A stretch of DNA of 60,358 bases from Chlamydiota bacterium (GTDB taxonomy: Bacteria > Chlamydiota > Chlamydiia > Chlamydiales > Parachlamydiaceae), in the NCBI GenBank assembly GCA_013288825.1, contig JABDBC010000008.1, positions 1 to 60,358 of the forward strand, given 5' to 3'. Below are positions 38,141 through 45,580 of this stretch, one piece after another. Both the position numbers and the translations under genes were made by a program. A model generated the notes under the pieces. It made no database searches. It was not told the origin of the DNA and was given only the letters and a program-made list of their open reading frames with translations. Position 1 is the first letter of the stretch. Each line of letters starts with the position of its first letter.

Positions 38141-39274
38141 TTAAGGGTCAACGGTGTGTTCACTTTCACTGATTTGTATTAGTTTTCTTTTTTTTTCTTG
38201 CTGCATCTCTTTGGTCATGATGCATCTGAAACCGAGATGATTCAAGCCTGTGTCTGGGCATGTTTTCATCCTTGCGGCGATCCGATACCCCTTACAATAA
38301 CTATCGTGACACAAAAATGATCCGCCTCGATGAACATGCTTCACGGCATAAGGTTCATCGGGATCGAAACTTGTCTTTGGTCCAGTAGGATTGATAGAGA
38401 GTCCTTTTTCAGCTTCTTGTTGATAGTATGAAGCATTATAAAGATCTGAGCACCATTGCCAGACATTGCCTGACATGTCATATAAACCATATGGATTGGC
38501 TTTAAATGCTGTGACAGGGGTTGTTCCCATATAACCATTTGTCTTTGTGCTTTTGTAAGGGAAATTTCCTTGCCAAATATTGGCTTGTGGATCTGTTTCA
38601 GAGAACTCCTCATTGCCCCAAACATAAACAATATCTTGTTTGCCTCCATAAGCAGCAAATTCCCATTCAGCCTCTGTTGGCAACCGCTTTCCCGCCCATT
38701 TTGCGTACGCAACTGCATCAAACCAAGATATTTGCACTACGGGATGATCTTCTTTTCCTTCGATTGAGCTTTCAGGTCCGAGAGGATGTTTCCAGTCGGC
38801 CCCGGGTTTCCATTCCCACCAAGCTCGATTGCTATTTAATGGAACAGGACCATTTGAAGGCTTGAAAACTAAAGAGGCTGCGACAAGCAGTTCTGGAGAA
38901 GGTTCAGGTGTTCCTGGTGGAACCTGACTCATGATCTCTTCAAGAGTGGGTGCTTTCTCTGCAGTTGTCACATATCCAGTTGCATTCACAAATTCTTTGA
39001 ACTGTCTGTTTGTGACTGGTGTGGAATCCATCCAGAATCCATCTACCTTTACTTTGTGAGTGGGTTTTTCGTCTTTTTTTGAATCTTTGTTATCCGATCC
39101 CATGGTAAATTCACCGCCTGGGATCCAAACCATGCCTTCAGGCTTGGGTGTCGATGTGGGATCGAAATTGAACCGACTTGGCAGATTTGAGCAGCAACAC
39201 GTGCTGTAGCAATTATGTGAAGTGGTCAACAAAAGTATAAAGAGGAGAGTTTTGAAAAGTTGAAGTGGTAACAT
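38141..39274 (-). CDS. Exported formylglycine-generating enzyme (sulfatase activator)
   Basis: Oxidises the sulfatase active-site Cys to formylglycine. Signal peptide or lipoprotein-like N-terminus (FILLLTTSHNCYSTCCC) precedes the FGE fold (residues 45-355): MVWIPGGEFTMGS, TNRQFKEFVNATGY, HPVVQISWFDAVAYAKW, KRLPTEAEWEFAA, GNVWQWCSDLY and HRGGSFLCHDSYCKGYR. The catalytic copper-binding pair is Cys322 and Cys327, so the enzyme should be active. An N-terminus with clustered Cys may be acylated. It lies upstream of its sulfatase substrate on the same strand. Export of the activator implies modification outside the cytosol. Confidence 0.9.
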   Translation of the reverse strand: MLPLQLFKTLLFILLLTTSHNCYSTCCCSNLPSRFNFDPTSTPKPEGMVWIPGGEFTMGSDNKDSKKDEKPTHKVKVDGFWMDSTPVTNRQFKEFVNATGYVTTAEKAPTLEEIMSQVPPGTPEPSPELLVAASLVFKPSNGPVPLNSNRAWWEWKPGADWKHPLGPESSIEGKEDHPVVQISWFDAVAYAKWAGKRLPTEAEWEFAAYGGKQDIVYVWGNEEFSETDPQANIWQGNFPYKSTKTNGYMGTTPVTAFKANPYGLYDMSGNVWQWCSDLYNASYYQQEAEKGLSINPTGPKTSFDPDEPYAVKHVHRGGSFLCHDSYCKGYRIAARMKTCPDTGLNHLGFRCIMTKEMQQEKKRKLIQISESEHTVDP

Positions 39275-39371
39275 AAGCCCTGCGTAAAAACCGTTTAGAA
39301 CAGCTTAATAGCATGTACAAACCCATGATTACAATGTTTTTTTTTAACACATTGCATAGGTTATAATTGGC

Positions 39372-39790
39372 AATAATGGACATGGACGGTAATGGACAGT
39401 AATGGACGATACAGCAATTCAACCCAATCGCGCTAAGTCCCAAAGACGCAAAGAGGAATGTGTGAGCATTAGACTAAGCTTACAAACTCTCGACAAGATT
39501 TTTACCACAGAGATCACAGAGGAAGGGAGAGAAGGGGGAGGAGAAGGATGGAAGTCATAGAATTTCTTCGATTCCTCTTCTCCTCCCCCTTCTCTCCCTT
39601 CCTCTGTGATCTCTGTGGTAAAAATCTTACTGAGAGGTCTCATACTTACCCTGATGCTCACACATTCTTCTTTGCGTCTTCGTTCCTCCTAAATAACTCA
39701 AGTTATTTTTCGAAAGAACCGGAGTATGTCAAAGACGAACCCACTCGATTGCCCCTCCGGCAGGGAGCTTTGCGTTTAATTTTTTATTAA
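39372..39790. repeat. Composite nested palindrome with 51-bp perfect arms
   Basis: From outside in: a single arm of the aatggacggtaatgga family (39372-39408); outer arms 39443-39469 and 39654-39680 (aagacgcaaagaggaatgtg / cacattcttctttgcgtctt); and a perfect inverted repeat of 51 bases, 39496-39546 with 39577-39627, of the ccacagagatcacagagg family. The ctccggcaggga module (39687-39768) follows, ending in tttgcgtttaat. The element fills the gap between the divergent FGE and ispG genes, so their promoters must lie within or next to it. Confidence 0.9.
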
Positions 39791-39881
39791 AGGGGAATTG
39801 CTGTGTCTCTTACAAGGCTATGGATTAATTACCTTATATCGTTTATATTTGGTTTGGTCTCTATTACAAGCGAGGTGCAAA

Positions 39882-41855
39882 ATGATTAAATATTGTGAAT
39901 CTATCTATCAAACAAAACGATGGAAAACACGAGAAGTCATGGTCGGCAACGTCGGTGTTGGAGGGGATAATCCCGTTCGCATCCAATCGATGACCACGTC
40001 CAGTACACGCGATGTTGAAGCCACCGTCGATCAAATCATCCGTTTGGCTGATGCCGGTTGTGAGATTGCTCGTGTGACAGTGCAGGGCATGAAGGAAGCC
40101 GATGCTTGCGAAGGGATCAAAAACGGACTGCTCCAACGCGGTTATACGATTCCTCTCGTTGCAGATATCCACTTTTTCCCTCCTGCCGCCATGCGCGTCG
40201 CAGATTTCGTCGATAAAGTACGAGTGAATCCAGGGAATTTCGTCGATAAGAGAGCCTCATTTAAAACAATCGAGTACAACGATGAAACCTATGCAAAAGA
40301 AATTGAAAAAATTGAGGAAAAATTTACCCCTCTTGTTGAAAAGTGCAAACGTCTAAAAAGGTCGATGCGCATAGGAACTAATCACGGTTCGCTTTCGGAT
40401 CGAATTATGAACCGTTATGGGGATACTCCAAGAGGCATGGTGGAGTCCGCTTTGGAATTCGCCAGAGTATGCCGCAATAACGATTATCATGACTTTATGT
40501 TTTCTATGAAGTCATCCAATCCTCAGGTCATGATTCTTGCTTACCGCCTTTTGGTGGCCGAAATGATGGCGCTCGGATGGGACTACCCACTACATTTAGG
40601 TGTTACAGAAGCCGGAGAAGGGGAAGATGGACGAATTAAATCAGCAATGGGAATTGGTTCTTTGCTTTTGGATGGCCTAGGAGACACGATTCGCGTTTCA
40701 TTGACTGAAGATGCCTGGAATGAAATAGACCCCTGCAAACGACTTATCGCCCTAGCAAAATCCTATGAAGCGCAAGGTGTAGAACCTTTTACAGAAACTC
40801 ATCGTGACATCGAAGCGATCAAACGCCGTCCCGTAATGCTGCCAAAAAATATAGCCCTGCATCGCGATGGCACGGTAATTGTGAGCGCAAACCTCAAAGA
40901 GCTTGCGGTACCTGATTTATATAAAAAGTTGGGATGCGATGTCCAATTAGGTCGCCCCAAACTCAAAATTTCAAGCGCAGACGGCATTGTTGTCTCAGAA
41001 AAACCTAGTGCTCCACAAGTCATGCAAGCTCTAAAAGACCTAAGAGAAATGGGAATGAGCACTTTTTCCAAAAATCCCAGCGGGGGTGAAATCCCTTTGA
41101 TGACCCTGCAGGAGTCCCAAAAGGCTCATATGAATCAATCTAATTGGGATCGATTTAGCGTTGCCCCCTCTCAGAAAGAACCCACAGCAGTAATTATTAA
41201 GGACGAATCCTCAGAACAATGGTCTGCTTTGGATGAAATTAAACCCACATTGATCTTCTTATCACCATCCACAAATCGTTTGCATTATTCGCGTCAGTTT
41301 TTTGATTGGGTGCAAACCAGAAAAATTCAGACTCCTGTGATTATCAACTTTAGTTATAAATGTTCTAAGGAAGATCTCGTTATTCAGGCTGCAGCTGAGT
41401 ATGGAGCCCTTTTTTGCGATGGACTTGGGGATGGCATTTGGATTGATGCTCCCTATGAGATCGATTTCCTTCGCAATTTGAGTTTTAATATCTTGCAATC
41501 AGCAAGAATGAGAACTTCAAAGACCGATTTTATCTCTTGTCCAAGTTGTGGGCGCACGTTATTTGACTTGCAGGATGTATCTAAACGGATTCGCACTCGT
41601 ACTTCGCATCTTCCAGGTGTCAAAATTGCCATCATGGGATGCATTGTCAATGGACCTGGGGAAATGGCAGATGCCGATTTTGGCTACGTTGGTTCCAAAC
41701 CGGGAATGATTGATTTGTATGTAGGCAAGACATGTGTGGAGAAGGATATCAACTTTGCAGATGCTGATGATCGCTTGGTTGAGTTAATCAAAAAACATGG
41801 CCGCTGGGTAGAGCCAGAGGTTGCGGCTGTGTCCGAGGCATGCGCTTCAGGCTGA
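39882..41855 (+). CDS. ispG: 4-hydroxy-3-methylbut-2-enyl diphosphate synthase (large type)
   Basis: Penultimate enzyme of the MEP isoprenoid pathway, an Fe-S protein. The TIM-barrel half carries VMVGNVGVGGDNPVRIQSMT and VRVNPGNFVDKR. Iron-sulfur ligands are Cys553 and Cys556 in SCPSCGRT and Cys587 in MGCIVNGPGE, with catalytic-region Glu594. At 657 residues it is far longer than E. coli IspG (about 370) because an extra domain (roughly residues 280-510) separates barrel and Fe-S domain, as in plants and Chlamydia. The ATG at 39882 has a gaggtg ribosome site 7 bases upstream; the frame is open further upstream but without family similarity. Confidence 0.95.
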   Translation: MIKYCESIYQTKRWKTREVMVGNVGVGGDNPVRIQSMTTSSTRDVEATVDQIIRLADAGCEIARVTVQGMKEADACEGIKNGLLQRGYTIPLVADIHFFPPAAMRVADFVDKVRVNPGNFVDKRASFKTIEYNDETYAKEIEKIEEKFTPLVEKCKRLKRSMRIGTNHGSLSDRIMNRYGDTPRGMVESALEFARVCRNNDYHDFMFSMKSSNPQVMILAYRLLVAEMMALGWDYPLHLGVTEAGEGEDGRIKSAMGIGSLLLDGLGDTIRVSLTEDAWNEIDPCKRLIALAKSYEAQGVEPFTETHRDIEAIKRRPVMLPKNIALHRDGTVIVSANLKELAVPDLYKKLGCDVQLGRPKLKISSADGIVVSEKPSAPQVMQALKDLREMGMSTFSKNPSGGEIPLMTLQESQKAHMNQSNWDRFSVAPSQKEPTAVIIKDESSEQWSALDEIKPTLIFLSPSTNRLHYSRQFFDWVQTRKIQTPVIINFSYKCSKEDLVIQAAAEYGALFCDGLGDGIWIDAPYEIDFLRNLSFNILQSARMRTSKTDFISCPSCGRTLFDLQDVSKRIRTRTSHLPGVKIAIMGCIVNGPGEMADADFGYVGSKPGMIDLYVGKTCVEKDINFADADDRLVELIKKHGRWVEPEVAAVSEACASG

Positions 41856-41868
41856 TTAAGGGGACGTC

Positions 41869-42126
41869 TTAGTAAGAAATTAAACGCAAAGGCGCAAAGA
41901 CCCGAAGCCGCAAAGAAAGAGGGAGATAAGGTCTGTCGGGTTCTTCTCCTCTTTCTTTACAAAAAGCGAGATAATCATTTACAGAGTCTTTAAAGGCATG
42001 TTCTATTTCATCAACGGTGGTGCCTTGAAAAGTAATGACGTCTTTGATTCCAAGCACATCTCCGTGGAAGATTTTTGCTTCATCATCATATTCAACGTGA
42101 CCGCTATAACCTTTATATTTCATCAT
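41869..42126 (-). pseudogene. hicB: Truncated HicB-type antitoxin
   Basis: MMKYKGYSGHVEYDDEAKIF followed by FHGDVLGIKDVITFQGTTV and YLAFCKERGEEPDRP matches the N-terminal RNase H-like domain of HicB antitoxins, start at 42126 or 42123. Family members then have a ribbon-helix-helix or HTH DNA-binding part. Here the frame instead enters a single arm of the aaggcgcaaag palindrome family (41877-41930) and stops after an Arg/Leu-rich tail. No HicA toxin is found upstream, where the element at 42181-42733 sits. Probably a decayed toxin-antitoxin locus. Confidence 0.75.
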
Positions 42127-42180
42127 GGTTTTACTGTACCAAAATATAATATTATTGTCGATGGGTTCAGGCATACGAGG

Positions 42181-42733
42181 ATTGGGGTCTGGCTTGGGGG
42201 GGGCAGAATCCTCTAGAAGTAACTGCAGAAGTGACCTGTTTTAAGGCCCGAAGGGCAGGCATTTCACAGCCCAGGTCGGAGCGAAGCGGAGGCCTGGGTT
42301 AGTCATGGTACACATGGAGTCCTGAAAGGACGACATTTTAGTCATGAACCCACCCCATCTGTCAGGCGAAGGGACATAAGGGACAAGGGACCTAAAGGAC
42401 ATAAGGGACTTCAAGGGACAAAGGACGTAAAGGACAGCTGCAACAAATGTCCTTTGTCCTTTATGTCCTTTGTCCCTTAAAGTCCCTTACGTCCCTTATG
42501 TCCTTTAGGTCCCTTGTCCCTTATGTCCCTTCTTCGGGCGTTCATGACTAAAATGTCGTCCTTTCGGGACTCCATGTGTACGATGACTAACCCAGGCCTC
42601 CGCTTCGCTCCGACCTGGGCTGTGAAATGCCTGCCCTTTGGGCCTTAACACTGGTCACTTCTGCAGTTACCCCTAGAAGATTCTGCCTCAGATGATGGTT
42701 GTGGGTAATGGGCAGCCCCAAGCCAGACCCCAA
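42181..42733. repeat. 553-bp nested palindrome of at least five modules
   Basis: Layers from outside in, each mirrored: attggggtctggcttgggg / ccccaagccagaccccaat; gcagaatcctctagaagtaac with ctgcagaagtgacc / ggtcacttctgcag; aaggcccgaagggcaggcat plus cccaggtcggagcgaagcgg; catggagtcctgaaaggacg with acattttagtcatgaac; and an inner run of agggacataagggac and aaaggac words. The centre is near 42440. Arm identity is high but not perfect. No gene is seen in it. Confidence 0.92.
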
Positions 42734-42754
42734 TTCTCGCAAGCCAGCCCAATC

Positions 42755-43441
42755 TCAGTGTGGATTCTGGCAGGGTTCATCAGAATCAAGATCATGGCCA
42801 GGAGAATTCTGGTCTTGTGGATGTTGTTGTGCTTGCACGAGTTCTGCTTCATCTTCTTCTTCTGGTTCTTCCTCTTCTTTTGCTGCTGCTGGTTCTTCTC
42901 TCCTTTGCCTGGCCCTTTCGAATTTTAGATTAGCTTTTACAAAGTGTTCACGATCCTCCACTTTAGCATGAGCTGGATGCTTATCTATAATTTTCAAAAT
43001 ATCAGTTGCCAAAAGCCTCTTTGTGGATGTTCGACCGTCTGAATGAGTTATTGTACAATTGTGCTGGCAAGGGGTGCTTTCCGTGCAACGCTCTCCTACC
43101 TCTATTAATCTAATGGGTTCATTCCCGAGCTCGGGAATGGTTACATCGGTTACCCTAGCTGGATAAAAGCTGGCAGGAATCTTGTTAATGCCGCAACATT
43201 TAAAGATGAGATGAACGATTCGATTAATAATAGGGATAATCATGAAGAGCAGCGCTCCCACGTTCAAAATTCGAACTACTGTATTCTTAATACATGAGGG
43301 AGATCTTTGTATTGAAATATCGGTGCTGAATGCCACTTTGAAATTATAGTGGATTTGTTTTCGTATTTCTGTAGGCCATAATAAACTTAGGGCAGGTTTG
43401 CAAACATTTTTAATACAACCATCAAAACAAGCATTGGGCAT
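42755..43441 (-). CDS. Hypothetical protein with one hydrophobic segment and acidic tail
   Basis: No family recognised. I choose the ATG at 43441 (228 residues, MPNACFDGCIKNVCKPALSL), though the frame is open 19 codons upstream. A hydrophobic segment (RILNVGALLFMIIPIINRIV) near residue 75 is followed by a Cys pair, a Cys-containing middle (CTESTPCQHNCTITHSDGRT) and an Arg-rich helix, then a Glu-rich tail and a Gln/Asp/Pro-rich end. Its layout (Cys-rich start, one hydrophobic hairpin, soluble C-terminus) is similar to that of the UFSP-like protein's N-terminus. Confidence 0.6.
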   Translation of the reverse strand: MPNACFDGCIKNVCKPALSLLWPTEIRKQIHYNFKVAFSTDISIQRSPSCIKNTVVRILNVGALLFMIIPIINRIVHLIFKCCGINKIPASFYPARVTDVTIPELGNEPIRLIEVGERCTESTPCQHNCTITHSDGRTSTKRLLATDILKIIDKHPAHAKVEDREHFVKANLKFERARQRREEPAAAKEEEEPEEEDEAELVQAQQHPQDQNSPGHDLDSDEPCQNPH

Positions 43442-43579
43442 AGTTTCACCATAAAAATAAATAAGCGAAATTATACATTGTTCGCGCATAATTTGCAAAT
43501 CACTATCCCATTTTCGAGCAATTCCCGCAAAAAACTAACCAGATGCAGGCATACGCATCAGGCTAACGAATGCAACGTC

Positions 43580-43713
43580 AAAAATTAAACGCAAAGGCGC
43601 AAAGACCCGAAGCCGCAAAGAGAGGAAGATATTTCTTCAAACCAAAATGGAAATGAAATCTGCTATTCTTTCTTTGCGGCTTGGGGTCTTTGCGCCTTTG
43701 CGTTTAAATTTTT
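43580..43713. repeat. Palindrome, aaggcgcaaagacccgaag family
   Basis: aaaattaaacgcaaaggcgc plus aaagacccgaagccgcaaag mirrors ctttgcggcttggggtcttt plus gcgcctttgcgtttaaattt, with a loop at about 43625-43670. The left flank (gcatacgcatcaggctaacg, 43551-43570) is a single copy of the catcaggctaa module seen at 48460. Confidence 0.9.
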
Positions 43714-43734
43714 CACTCAAAGGTTGGCAAAAAA

Positions 43735-44589
43735 CTAGAGGCAATAAATGAACTTGAGGGTAGCTCCAACAAGGTTGAGCCTGGTCTCCAAGAAGTCAAA
43801 GGGATAGTTCGCTTGCTTTCCATAATGCCGGAATTCGTAAAAGGGCACCAATGCAAAAAGAATTTGCTCACTGTAATGATAAGTGATCGGCAATTCTACA
43901 CGATAATGCACTTCATTTTTTATCAATAATTTGAATGAATCTACGTCAGGATCATGTGTGATCTTATTACGCGCATCCCATAAGAATTTTGCCTTAAAGT
44001 TAATTCCAATATCCCAACAGGGATTTATGGTCATTTGTGACAGAAAACCCACTGGAACATAGCTATAATAGATTGTGGAATGGAAATGGATCGGACTGGG
44101 ATGTATGAATTGATTAACTTCTCGTGCATATCCATATCCCACATAGGGTGTCAGAGAAAATCGATATCCATCTTTTTGTTGAAATGTGTATCCCAATCGA
44201 CCTTCTACATCAAAATCTATAAAGTTCGATTTTGTGTGCGCGTTGCCTCCAGATCTACCACAAAGCCTTCCCCAAGCGTATAATACATCTGCTCCCCAAT
44301 AAAATTTATACCGCTTTATGTGTTCGTAACCGGCCCTGATACCTGCTACGGCTCCATCCTGACATCCACCGCCCGATCGCGTTCTACAAACATAATAGAC
44401 TTCGGGTCCGAGGAAAAGTTGATTTCTTTTACAATGCGTGGTCTCACAGCAAGCTTCAGGTTCGCAGCAATATTCGGGTTCGCAACAATATTCAGGTTCA
44501 TAGCAGAATTCTGGCTCATTGGCAAGGAGGGGCGCCGTAACAAAATGAGAAATCATGATAAAAATTGCATAGAATTTGTTGCTTTTCAT
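43735..44589 (-). CDS. Cys-rich outer-membrane beta-barrel-like protein
   Basis: A 284-residue exported protein. A signal peptide (IFIMISHFVTAPLLA) is followed by a tandem Glu-Pro-Glu-x-Cys-Cys repeat (EPEYCCEPEYCCEPEACCE). The rest alternates hydrophobic and polar residues in strand-like segments rich in Tyr, Phe and Gly (YVGYGYAREVNQ, YYSYVPVGFLSQM), suggesting an 8- to 12-strand barrel. Clustered cysteines could form disulfide networks as in the chlamydial outer membrane complex. The final residues (LKFIYCL) are less typical of the terminal Phe rule. Function unknown. Confidence 0.7.
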   Translation of the reverse strand: MKSNKFYAIFIMISHFVTAPLLANEPEFCYEPEYCCEPEYCCEPEACCETTHCKRNQLFLGPEVYYVCRTRSGGGCQDGAVAGIRAGYEHIKRYKFYWGADVLYAWGRLCGRSGGNAHTKSNFIDFDVEGRLGYTFQQKDGYRFSLTPYVGYGYAREVNQFIHPSPIHFHSTIYYSYVPVGFLSQMTINPCWDIGINFKAKFLWDARNKITHDPDVDSFKLLIKNEVHYRVELPITYHYSEQILFALVPFYEFRHYGKQANYPFDFLETRLNLVGATLKFIYCL

Positions 44590-44713
44590 AAGATCTCCGT
44601 TTATAGCATATCATAGTACGTATGTTTTCAGTGATAACTACTTTTAAAGAAACTGTCTAGAAATTTTTTGACAATCTAAAAAATTCATGAGTTGTATCGT
44701 GTAGGAGCAGGAG

Positions 44714-45283
44714 ATGAGTATTTTAAATCGTGTGTTACAAGCCAAAATTCTATGCATTTTATCAATGAGCTTGTTTTGTTTCTTTGATGTTTGTACCGCG
44801 CAGACCAAGTCACAAAAGTCTATTCTTGCGACATCAGTGCCTAGGGATTATTTTCAAAGGGCTTCCTCATCAGATAAGGAACAGCTAGCCTATATCCTCA
44901 GAACATTAGCTAACAGCTCCCTGACGAAATTATATAGCTCAAAATCTGCCCTTACAAAGGCGGGAGACAAGGTAGATCATTTACATCCTCTGCAATTCTG
45001 GGCATGTATCGTTACAGATGTCGAGCTGTTAGGCTGTCTTCATGCTGTTCGTGATAGGAAAACAGTGTGGAGGGAATTTTCATCCGATTGTGCGAATAGT
45101 TTTGCAAGAGAGGCAAGTCTTGGAAACATAAAGAAAGAGCATGTCAATGATTTTGCTGCATTAGTCGGATTGAAAAGCAGCGTGATCTCTTCTGCGCTTC
45201 AATATGAGCGTTGGACAGACTTTTTTGATATTCTCATTGAGAAAATCCCTCGTGGTGGCGATTCCGACCACTACGACATGTAA
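44714..45283 (+). CDS. Exported hypothetical protein
   Basis: No family recognised. A 189-residue protein with a signal peptide (ILCILSMSLFCFFDVCTA, cleavage near TAQ). The mature part is helical: QLAYILRTLANSSLTKLY, a HPLQFWACIVTDVELLGCLH segment and FDILIEKIPRGG near the end. A gcaggaga ribosome site precedes the ATG. It converges on the next gene with a terminator between. Confidence 0.65.
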   Translation: MSILNRVLQAKILCILSMSLFCFFDVCTAQTKSQKSILATSVPRDYFQRASSSDKEQLAYILRTLANSSLTKLYSSKSALTKAGDKVDHLHPLQFWACIVTDVELLGCLHAVRDRKTVWREFSSDCANSFAREASLGNIKKEHVNDFAALVGLKSSVISSALQYERWTDFFDILIEKIPRGGDSDHYDM

Positions 45284-45580
45284 CAGGGATGTGCAGGAGG
45301 CAACCACAAGCCTATGAAGCGATGTCTGAGAAGAAAAGTAACAGGATATGCAGGATCGCAAGCGGCAGGATAAGAAGGATAGCAAGCATCCTCTTGTAAT
45401 TCAAAAAAAATTCCAATGAAGCTAAGGCCGGGAGGCCTTAGCTTCATTGGAATTTTTTTGTATATCAAGAGGATGCTTGCTATCCTTCTTATCCTGCCGC
45501 TTGCGATCCTGCATATCCTGTTACTTTTCTTCTCAGAAGTCGCTCCTCAGCTTGTGGTATGTCTGTCTGCACATCCGTGT
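45284..45580. repeat. Nested palindrome, taacaggat / gatcgcaagcgg family
   Basis: Arms of about 75 bases (45321-45396 and 45466-45541) include agaagaaaagtaacaggata, gcaggatcgcaagcggcagg and ataagaaggatagc. Looser outer arms (gatgtgcaggagg, accacaag / cttgtgg, cacatcc) extend to both flanking genes. The loop holds a separate terminator hairpin. Confidence 0.9.
45403..45458. terminator. Bidirectional rho-independent terminator
   Basis: A stem of about 20 bp (ttccaatgaagctaaggcc / ggccttagcttcattggaa) is preceded by eight A and followed by seven T, so it should terminate on both strands. It sits between convergent genes and at the centre of the larger palindrome. Confidence 0.9.

Noticed and set aside
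39798-39881. Upstream extension of IspG by 28 residues
   Set aside because: No family similarity, and a good ribosome site supports the ATG at 39882.
42363-42535. Possible CRISPR-like array of agggacataagggac words
   Set aside because: The spacing is irregular, the words are mirrored about a centre, and there are no unique spacers of constant length. It is the inner part of a palindrome, and no cas gene is nearby.
42692-42971. Plus-strand Ser/Phe-rich frames opposite the acidic-tailed hypothetical gene
   Set aside because: They are antisense readings of the Glu-rich tail codons of the minus-strand gene.
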